A DNA stretch of 64,000 nt from Bolinopsis microptera (lineage: Eukaryota; Ctenophora; Tentaculata; Lobata; Bolinopsidae): contig NC_087074.1 in assembly GCF_026151205.1 (NCBI RefSeq), positions 7,357,726 to 7,421,725 of the forward strand, in the 5' to 3' direction. Positions 56,990 to 64,000 of the stretch are shown one piece after another (position 1 is the first letter of the stretch; each line of letters opens with the position of its first letter). Position numbers and translations under genes: made by a program. Below the pieces are notes generated by a model, which saw only the letters and a list, made by a program, of their open reading frames with translations, did not search any database and was not told the origin of the DNA.

Positions 56990-59900
56990 TGATAAATCAT
57001 AAAGCTAAACTAGTTGCTAATAACGACGCTGTTAGTTGCTATAACGACGCCAAATAACTTATCTTCTGAACCCATTATGCTTCCAATGCGATTATCTTTC
57101 CTTAATGTTCAATTATAGATGAGAAAAGTTAAAGTAACAGCAATTGTGACAAGCCGGACATCTTTACTTCTACTGCTCTTTTTTACTTCTACTGCTCTTC
57201 GTCATCATTTATGATTTGCTAATGCATAATATAACGCATAATATACCGCTAGTAACGATTTGTATATTCAAATGGATTTGGTTACTTCAAAATAACACAA
57301 AACAATTCGTAAATAGTTCTAGAACTAAATTAACAAAAACTTTATTGCTTAAATGATTACAGTAAAATGAAAACATCACCGCTTCTATAAGATGAAGAAC
57401 ATTTTACCGGCGTTGTGCTCCCGCTCTGAGACCATCACGACGAACAATCACTAAAGTAAGACGGTGTTTTGTTAAAGCAAAGGAAGCGTGGTAGACTAAG
57501 AAAGCAGTCGATCCTACTAATATATTCATTTACTGAATAGCCTCATTAATCTTCAGAAAGAAATTGAATAAAATATATGAGAGTTAAATCAGAGAGGGTT
57601 ATAAATAATATGATGAGCATATTATTATGTATTATACATAGCATAATTTATCTCAACGTGAGATGAGCGTTGTTTGATATGAAATCGACAAGTCAGTAAT
57701 GATGGTACGCAGCCGCAATCGCCCCAAGATAAGCGATTGTAGAATCTTAAGACTGATTGTACACATGAATTTGAGGTATCTTGAGGCATGATCACCAATA
57801 AATTTATCATTAGTTACGTTGTGTAACGTCGAACTACTAGAATTGCACATAAATAAAGTAAACGTTACTTAGATTGTTCAAGTATAACCGCCTCCAAATA
57901 AAAGAAAATTAAAGTTGTAAAGTAGCCAATTAATTACGCTCTAATTGCTTGCAGATAAACCGTCTACTTGACAATGAAAGTAAAAATATGTAAAGACATT
58001 TTTTGAAATAAGCCCGCCTCTATAAATTCCGAATGCCGAATGGCAGCAAGTCAGTGTCTAAGCTGTAAGAGAAGAACAAACGGTCTCTGGTTTCCAACAA
58101 TCACGATTGTAATTTAAACAAAAGGGAGTAATAAAATGCAGCTGTTATTCACAACGTCAGCTTTTTGTCCGATGAATAAGTTGGTTTGACATGAAATTAA
58201 ATGAATAAACAATCGCAATTCGCATTCCTTTGTACGCAGCATTTATGAATTTCTGCAGAGTTACTGGGAGAAGGACTCATGTTGCAATGGTCTAATGGTG
58301 GCGAAGTCAAAGCAAATTCCCCAACAAACTCAAATTTATTAGTTTAGAATTTATCAACAAAAAAAACCTAATGACCTAGAAACTGCCTGTTTTGTTAATG
58401 ATACTAGAAGTGGAATCTTATGCATTGTTCGTCCTATGGAGAATAATATAAATATAACGATATATACGATTGGTTTTGATTGAGTAAAGACTCTAGATAT
58501 TTCAAAATTCCTTTGCTTTGTACGTAGCATAGCACCAAAGAATATTAGCACAATTGCTGGGCAGCGGATTCACCACCAAACCCTCAAACATCTGAAAATC
58601 ATTTACAAAATCGAGTCCAGACATCGGTTAAGAAATATTTCAAAAATAAAGGACCTTAAAACTTCATGTACCAAGCACACAACACATTCCACACCCTGCT
58701 AATCCATACAAGGAGAAATGGGATACACGGACGCTAGAGTTGTTCCTTTGGTCCAAAATTGAAAATAGAGCAACAACACTAGAAACTGTGAGGCCCCAGA
58801 AATGTAAATATTTGGTAAATGTGTTAAATATTTGCTATATAATTATACGGAAGGGCCTGGTTAAACAGGACACACTATGTTATATAGTAATGGATCTACC
58901 TAGTTGATGCAAACAAGAAATTGAAACATGGCCCGCAAATTTTCTAAAAATATCACTTAGTTAAATTATAGATACTCTCGCCATCATAATTGAGGCCAGC
59001 TGGAGACATATTGCAGTCCTCTAAAGTAAATCAAGATAACTCGAATTGTTTTTTTTTTGTCACATACTTTCCTTCCTCCGCAGAACTTTGTCCAAAATGA
59101 CTTATTAAGGGCGGCCAAATTCTGAAAAATGCCCGGCAAATTTTGGAATTTGGCCGCCAAATTTTTTAAAAGGCCTATCTTAAAATTCTGTCCCAAAACT
59201 TAAAGTCGAAATGCGATTCTACGCTGATTTTGAAAATTTCATGTAAAAATATTGAAACCCTATTGAGTTCTATTGTTTAGAGCGAAGTCAGTTTTGAAAA
59301 TATCGCGAACTGAGATATGGGCAATTTTGTTAATTTTTTGCGATTATTTGAACACAAAATCCACAGTTAGGTAGATATTGAGCTGATATTCATAGAGAAT
59401 GTGTAGTATAGGCTTACCTTCCATATAAAGTTGGTTCCATTCAAAAATATTGATACTTGATCAATTTATGGGCCAAAATCGATCAAAATTGGTGCATATG
59501 CCCAAATATGGTCATATGGTTTTTGGCTCATAACTCAGCCAATTTTTGTCCAATCTTGATGAAAATTCATATACGGGTTCAGAAGACCACTAGCTACAAG
59601 TAGAGCACCTAAACTCTGGGTTTTGGGCATGTTCAAGGTATTTGGCTAAATTGGGCAAAATATGGGCGTGGCTGCTTTCACAAAAAAATCAGGGTGAACC
59701 CCCCCCCCCCCCCCCCCCCCTTAAAATTTTCTGAAGAATTAAAAATACTGATTTCTAAAATTTAAACCGGCCCTATTAATAGTACAGACAGATCCGTCTG
59801 AAAAAATCAATTTGCCGACACAACGATAGGTATGATAATGTCATGATCAATGATTCACCTAAAGCCGTGATCTGTCATAACAGAGTAAAAGTGCGATAGT

Positions 59901-60950
59901 ACCACAAGACCCAAAAGTGCACCAATAATACTATGTTTCAACATGCCTTGTGCGCTGCGTCCTTGTGTCCCACTTGTGTCCCTAAAGAGTATGAATCAGT
60001 ATAACATACCTTGTGTTCTGAGGTCAGACATCCTAACGGTGGATTTCAGAGCCACTGATCCGCACTCCAAAGTGAACGAGTTAGCGCGTTTGATAAGATA
60101 TTGAACGATTCCGCGCCATTAGTAACAAGATTGTTCAGGAAAGAGCACGTGCCACAATATCCGACCAATCACAGGGTTTATGGCAATGTAATCATTGAAT
60201 TGGTCACCGATTCAAGAAATTCTTCGAGCTCCATTCTCCGATTATTGATTAACTTCGACAATCAACGATCAGATTTGTACAACTGTTTTACTGTCCGATA
60301 TACGCGAAATAGTCGTCCATTATACTGCATTTACAGGGGCAGCCTCTCATAATGGTGCATAATCTCATAAAATATTTCTATAGAACTGAATAAATTATAA
60401 AGGAGCTAAAGATGATGACTAAAAGCTCACAAGATACGATTAAGTAATCCCTAAATAAGATACGATAAAATATGAGGTAATACCTAAACGTTACGAATTA
60501 CGATGAGCAGTTATCAGTAACATATTATTTCCGAAAACTTGATATATCATGACATCTGTCATATCTATCAGCACTTAAGCCGTCAGTTAAGAACACAATC
60601 TATCATCACGACCACTTCTGTTACATATAAATTGTAATAAACAATTCATGACCTAACAATTTGTATCACCCTTCAATTTCACGTCGAAGCTAGGTGTCAA
60701 AGAGCGATTTCTTTAGAATTTGAGACAAGAAAATATCAAATATTTCTATGAAATATTATTTCTTGCTCCCGATGAAGGTTTTATTATATTATAAACTCAT
60801 TCATTTATGATTTATGACTATACTGTGCATAAAGTGTTAACATTAAATGGAGAAATAATGATAAGGCCTTGCTGACATTTAAAAAACGGACTCGCACAAA
60901 TACAAGACAAAGGGGGAAACTATCAATATACTCCGGAGCGAATATCTAAC
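56990..60950. other. Non-coding with a poly-C run
   Basis: AT-rich, no gene. Twenty-two consecutive C at 59699-59720. GGCCGCCAAATT/GGCAAATTTTGG simple words at 59100-59170. ACAGACAGATCCGTCTGA at 59784 resembles a segment at about 2843. Under the one-gene model this is the 5' end of the 55-kb BCCT intron. Confidence 0.4.
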
Positions 60951-61093
60951 CTGAACAGCAGACAGTGCCTCCTTGCCTCCAGCTATAAGTAGTGCAGTAG
61001 CGGTAGCTCCCTCCACCATGGCCCAGAACACCCTTTGTAATCGGGGTGGGTTCTGGTCTCCGTTAGCGGCCATGATGTCTATCACAAGACTAC
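60951..61093 (-). CDS. BCCT transporter exon before the 55-kb intron
   Basis: 143 nt, phase 1 in (G|GT = Gly), phase 0 out, between TATCCTCCAG and GTTCAG|gttaga. It encodes SLVIDIMAANGDQNPPRLQR then VFWAMVEGATATALLIAGG and KEALSAVQ. This is the strongly conserved BCCT segment: 'G-x-x-N-P-P-x-x-Q-R-V-F-W' then 'LLLAGGxxAL'. With the previous exon it completes the TSADSGS core-helix signature. The next piece of the family, T-A-S-I-V-T-G-L-P, is at 5876. Confidence 0.88.
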
Positions 61094-61271
61094 CTGGAGG
61101 ATATCGAGCAGTTTAGTTTTACTTTCATAGCAGACGAAACCACTTTAAGAACAAAACTGATTATATTTCCACGTTTTGGCAATTTTTCAGATTTTCAAAC
61201 TCCGGAAATACTTAACAATAAGCTGGCTCTCCGCCATATAATCTGTTAAAGCTGGCTCTCCGCCAACTGAC

Positions 61272-61408
61272 CTGAATCAGCGCTGGTAACGAAATAGAGG
61301 ACGATGCCAAAGAGGGATACAACACTCAGCATAGTTCCTAGCTTTCCTTTAGTGTACATCAGAGCAAACCACTGGTCGTCCAGTTTGAGGCAGGATATTC
61401 GCACTATA
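61272..61408 (-). CDS. BCCT transporter exon carrying the TSADSG core motif
   Basis: 137 nt, phase 2 in, phase 1 out, between AATGTTTCAG and TTCAG|gtcagt. It encodes IVRISCLKLDDQWFALMYTK then LGTMLSVVSLFGIVLYFVTS and ADSG. F-V-T-S-A-D-S-G is a hallmark of BCCT carriers, in the helix that contributes to sodium binding in characterised bacterial members. AG|T with the upstream exon gives Ser. Confidence 0.85.
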
Positions 61409-61521
61409 CTGAAACATTAACAGGGTGTGAGAGTGCAGGATATGAAATTACAGTTTAGTGTCCAGTTTGAGGCAGGATATTCGCACTATTCTGAAACATT
61501 AACAGGGTGTGAGAGTACAGT
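61379..61521. repeat. Duplicated exon edge (acceptor and first bases of the TSADSG exon)
   Basis: GTCCAGTTTGAGGCAGGATA...AACAGGGTGTGAGAGT occurs at 61379 and again at 61460 with one change in the acceptor region. The duplicate contains the 3' splice site and about 29 nt of exon, in intron sequence. Confidence 0.85.
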
Positions 61522-61587
61522 GTCCTCGTGGGCCGCCGTGGCTTCGACATAAGTGGGGTAGGTGGGTCGCATCTCAGTCTGAACACT

Positions 61588-61680
61588 GAACAGGGACAAG
61601 GAACAGGGACAAGGAACAGGGACAAGGAACAGGGACAAGGAACAGGGACAAGGAACAGGGACAAGGAACAGGGACAAGGA
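61588..61680. repeat. 13-bp minisatellite (GAACAGGGACAAG)n
   Basis: About seven perfect head-to-tail units. The period of 13 makes all three frames cycle through the same peptide, explaining spurious Pro/Leu-rich open frames on the minus strand. Confidence 0.9.
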
Positions 61681-61765
61681 TAACGATCCATGCAATCAGT
61701 GATCAACGACTAGTATGTGTCCCATTCTAATCCTATTCAACAACTATTTGACAGCAAACGAAACT

Positions 61766-61934
61766 CACCGGTTATCCTCAGACATGGACATATTTTATCT
61801 GTTCTTATCAACCCTTCAACTTCATAGAACTTACCTGGATACCTGGTTAGTGGTTACCTGGTTACTCACCTATTATCCTCAGACATGGACATCGTTTATC
61901 TGTTCTTATCAACTCTTCAACTTTATAGAACTTA
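61766..61934. repeat. Two decayed copies of the end of the next BCCT exon
   Basis: GTTATCCTCAGACATGGACA...CTGTTCTTATCAAC...TAGAACTTAC occurs at about 61771-61833 and 61871-61934. It is the reverse complement of the 3' end of the exon at 62286-62425 plus its donor. Both copies have small indels that break the frame. Confidence 0.8.
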
Positions 61935-62270
61935 CTTGGTTACCTGGTTACCTGGTTACCTGGTTACCTGTTTACCTGGTTACCTGATTACCTGATTACC
62001 TGGTTACCTGGTTACCTGGTTACCTGGTTACCTGGTTACCTGGTTACCTGGTTACTTGGTTACTTGGTTACCTGGTTACCTGGTTACCTGGTTACCTGGT
62101 TACCTGGTTACCTGGTTACCTGGTTACCTGGTTACCTGGTTACCTGGTTACCTGGTTACCTGGTTACCTGGTTACCTGGTTACCTGGTTACCTGGTTACC
62201 TGGTTACCTGGTTACCTGGTTACCTGGTTACCTGGTTACCTGGTTACCTGGTTACCTGGTTACCTGCAGT
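61935..62270. repeat. 8-bp minisatellite (TGGTTACC)n in a BCCT intron
   Basis: About 42 units, nearly perfect. On the minus (gene) strand each unit reads CAGGTAAC, close to the metazoan 5' splice consensus CAG|GTAAGT. The array starts 16 bp downstream of the true donor of the exon at 62286. Confidence 0.9.
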
Positions 62271-62285
62271 TACCTGGTTACTCAC

Positions 62286-62425
62286 CTATTATCCTCAGAC
62301 ATGGACATCTTGTATCTGTTCTTATCAACTTTGTAGAACTTCTCAAAGTTCCCCAGATTATTCTCCTCCCCATTTAACCACTTGTCCCCCACATTGTTAT
62401 GGTACTCTTGGTACACTCCACCACA
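62286..62425 (-). CDS. BCCT transporter loop exon
   Basis: 140 nt, between GATGCTGACAG and AATAG|gtgagt; phase 2 out, phase 0 in if this acceptor is right. It encodes a hydrophilic loop (CGGVYQEYHNNVGDKWLNGE then ENNLGNFEKFYKVDKNRYK). It joins in frame to the TSADSG exon (AG|T = Ser). The upstream exon (63075-63174) ends in phase 2, which does not fit phase 0: either a small exon between them was missed or one boundary is different. Animal BCCT proteins have a longer loop here than bacterial ones as far as I recall. Confidence 0.65.
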
Positions 62426-62712
62426 CTGTCAGCATCATACCTGTTATATAGTCAGTTATCTGTCATACCTGTTGTTAGATTAGGGGTAATACTTATCGTG
62501 TTCTATCGTGCCGTGTTATATGGCTTATATACAGTTAAACCCCGATTCACCGCCCCAGAGTTACCGCGAACCCCGAGTTACCACCCCCTAATTTACAGCA
62601 AACCTACAAGTTCAACGGTTAGACTGTAGTTAAGAAGGGGCGAATCACGTGACAAGTATCACGTGAATTTCACGTGAAAGGCCGACCGGGTGAAGGGACC
62701 AGTATATAAATC

Positions 62713-63006
62713 TACTGATATCTGGATATTATCCGGTTGGAAGAGACAAGGACAAGTGAAACAAGGAAGTTAGGAGTAAGGGCAAATTTTCGGCGTCAAC
62801 GCCATCTTCAGGCTCAAATTATTTGTTATATAGTAGTGTTGAAAGTATTAAATAACAAATAATTAAATTAATACTTTCAACACTACTATATAACAAATAA
62901 TTTGAGCCTGAAGATGGCGTTGACGCCGAAAATTTGCCCTTACTCCTAACTTCCTTGTTTCACTTGTCCTTGTCTCTTCCAACCGGATAATATCCAGATA
63001 TCAGTA
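62713..63006. repeat. 294-bp near-perfect palindrome (139-bp arms)
   Basis: Arms 62713-62851 and 62868-63006 are identical in reverse complement as read, with a 16-nt spacer. Each arm includes GGTTGGAAGAGACAAGGACA, GGCGTCAACGCCATCTTCAG and ATTATATAGTAGTGTTGAAA-like sequence. The inner 40 bp of an arm (CTCAAATTATTTGTTATATA...) also occurs alone at 52364-52403. It lies in an intron of the BCCT gene. Confidence 0.92.
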
Positions 63007-63074
63007 TTTCAATCATGAGACTAATAAACAGCGAACTACTCCGTTATTTGATATATAAATCTAGTTTAATGTAC

Positions 63075-63174
63075 CTTCCTGTTTTCTTGTTGTATGTATC
63101 CTTCAGTCCAGATACTAGGACCTCGTCCCATTTAGAGATATCTGCTTTATAAGCTCCTGCCCAGTCCAACATCT
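63075..63174 (-). CDS. BCCT transporter loop exon (upstream)
   Basis: 100 nt, between AATAATTCCAG and GGAAG|gtacat; phase 1 in, phase 2 out. It encodes MLDWAGAYKADISKWDEVLV then SGLKDTYNKKTG, a hydrophilic loop. G|AG joins the preceding exon as Glu. Confidence 0.7.
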
Positions 63175-63335
63175 CTGGAATTATTAGCTTTTACAAAAAA
63201 AATATTACAATATATATTCAGTAACTACATAATGATAACTTTTCGCTGTTGTAAAAAATATCGGTTTAAAAATGGCACAAGCTAGAGCAAATGAAAATTG
63301 GCAAAGATCTTCAACATATAATTTGATATTAGAGG

Positions 63336-63390
63336 TTGAAAACTAATTTCACTCACAAGGGTCAGCAGGACAGCAAATATAAATTTATTT
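63336..63390. repeat. Partial duplicate of the end of the first BCCT exon in the window
   Basis: AAAACTAATTTCACTCAC then AAGGGTCAGCAGGACAGC resembles AAAACTAATTTCACTCAC then CAGGATCGGCAGGACAGC at 63591-63626, the donor side of the exon at 63610-63741. Confidence 0.75.
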
Positions 63391-63609
63391 TGTTGATCAT
63401 AATGTTGTGATTGCATAATTTATTGTAAATATAATATGTTTCAGAATTATGTAACGCGGTGATGGAAATATTTCAAACGGGTCATATCCTGTATATGGAT
63501 ATATATATATATATATTATAGTATGTCAAACCCAGGATGCACAACACGAAGAATTTTTTGTAACTTTGTATGAAAAGCATTAATAGGCTGAAAAACTAAT
63601 TTCACTCAC

Positions 63610-63741
63610 CAGGATCGGCAGGACAGCAGAAGGGTCTCTCCACCGTGTGCTGCTCAGCTGCATACTTCTCATTCCACAGAGCTGAGCCCCCGAATATAGT
63701 GAGCCACAGGAAACTGTATATCATGGGAGCCGTTAGGGCAC
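63610..63741 (-). CDS. BCCT transporter exon with the SFLW..IFGGSA motif (gene continues past right edge)
   Basis: 132 nt, phase 1-1, between CCGTCCCCAG and GATCCTG|gtgagt. It encodes ALTAPMIYSFLWLTIFGGSA then LWNEKYAAEQHTVERPFCC. The P-x-x-x-S-F-L-W-x-x-I-F-G-G-S-A helix is a conserved BCCT core feature. Earlier exons (N-terminus, first helices, Trp motif) must lie beyond 64000. Substrate cannot be read from this part. Confidence 0.85.
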
Positions 63742-64000
63742 CTGGGGACGGGAATTGTAATATTATAATCGTACTTGCTCTTTCCGATAATTGCTTATTC
63801 ACATAAGCAATTATTTAAGTTGCACATAAATCTGGGGATCGGGATTTTGATGGCGCATAAATATGGGGATTTTTTAAAATCCCCAAATTTTGTACAACAT
63901 AAATATGCCTACTAAGGTATTTGCTGAAGGTGGCATATTCGACAGTGCCGATAGTATGTTCCCGGAAAACTACTAAAGTGGTTTCGTTACTTTACTCAAT

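Noticed and set aside
47184-60950. Various 60-90 residue open frames in the right-hand non-coding region
   Set aside because: Length expected by chance in AT-rich DNA; no domain, signal peptide or splice support apart from the reverse-transcriptase scrap at 53203-53310.
5683-61093. Two separate BCCT paralogues instead of one gene
   Set aside because: The two blocks encode complementary, non-overlapping parts and meet in phase at a continuous helix; no redundant exons were seen. Not excluded without transcripts.
61455-61706. Pro/Leu/Cys-rich minus-strand open frames
   Set aside because: The 13-bp minisatellite cycles through all frames, giving the same peptide; no coding signal.
61900-62451. 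Open frames of repeated VTWLPGYL on the plus strand
   Set aside because: An 8-bp minisatellite read in frame; it lies antisense in an intron of the BCCT gene.
62800-62960. Hammerhead ribozyme in the palindrome arms
   Set aside because: CTGAAGA and GAAA are present around a GGCG/CGCC stem, but the stem register leaves an unpaired U next to the core, and flanking stems I and III were not evident. Kept only as a lead in the palindrome finding.

Overview
This is a stretch of an animal genome: AT-rich, gene-poor, with GT-AG introns, phase-matched extracellular domain exons, rhodopsin-like GPCRs, transposon remnants and many minisatellites. The protein families (BCCT transporter, a local GPCR expansion, modular Cys-rich/CCP receptors) would suit an early-branching metazoan such as a cnidarian, but I cannot name the species and this is inference.

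Layout. (1) 1-3.3 kb, minus strand: the 5' part of a secreted or surface protein with a signal-peptide exon, an unrecognised 145-residue domain, a Cys-rich (GCC2/GCC3-like) exon and a CCP/sushi-like exon. It runs off the left edge. (2) 4.8-5.9 kb and 61-63.7 kb, minus strand: exons of one BCCT-family (betaine/carnitine/choline) transporter. The right-hand block ends in phase 0 exactly where the left-hand block resumes the BCCT core. The simplest reading is one gene with a ~55 kb intron holding everything in between. (3) 7.1-8.2 kb, 44.7-45.7 kb and 46.1-47.2 kb: three paralogous intronless-CDS GPCRs with an unusual TM7 motif. A fourth, unrelated rhodopsin-like GPCR with a frameshift lies at 39.3-40.4 kb. 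(4) 11.4-12.6 kb: a 15-bp satellite of ~81 units. (5) 13.97-34.5 kb, plus strand: a probable receptor gene with a signal-peptide ATG, 25 tandem ~540-bp units each carrying one 165-nt phase 1-1 Cys-rich domain exon, a phase 1-1 CCP exon, and weakly supported tail and 3'UTR exons. The array is bounded on both sides by hAT-like transposon ends that share the same 8-bp target sequence, and its last intron is split by a 4.4-kb TTAA-flanked piggyBac-type element. (6) 47-61 kb: no convincing genes; TIR elements, a dispersed repeat family, a LINE reverse-transcriptase scrap and a poly-C run. (7) 61-63.7 kb: BCCT exons with duplicated exon edges, an 8-bp intronic minisatellite that reads like a splice donor, and a near-perfect 294-bp palindrome.

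The most interesting system is the exon array. Its symmetrical exons can be duplicated, lost or skipped without breaking the frame. By eye the introns are almost identical between units while the exons carry most of the differences. Four copies are out of frame, three of them at positions that look like unions of two neighbouring variants, so assembly or polishing error must be excluded first. All calls come from reading the sequence; no database search or expression data was available.
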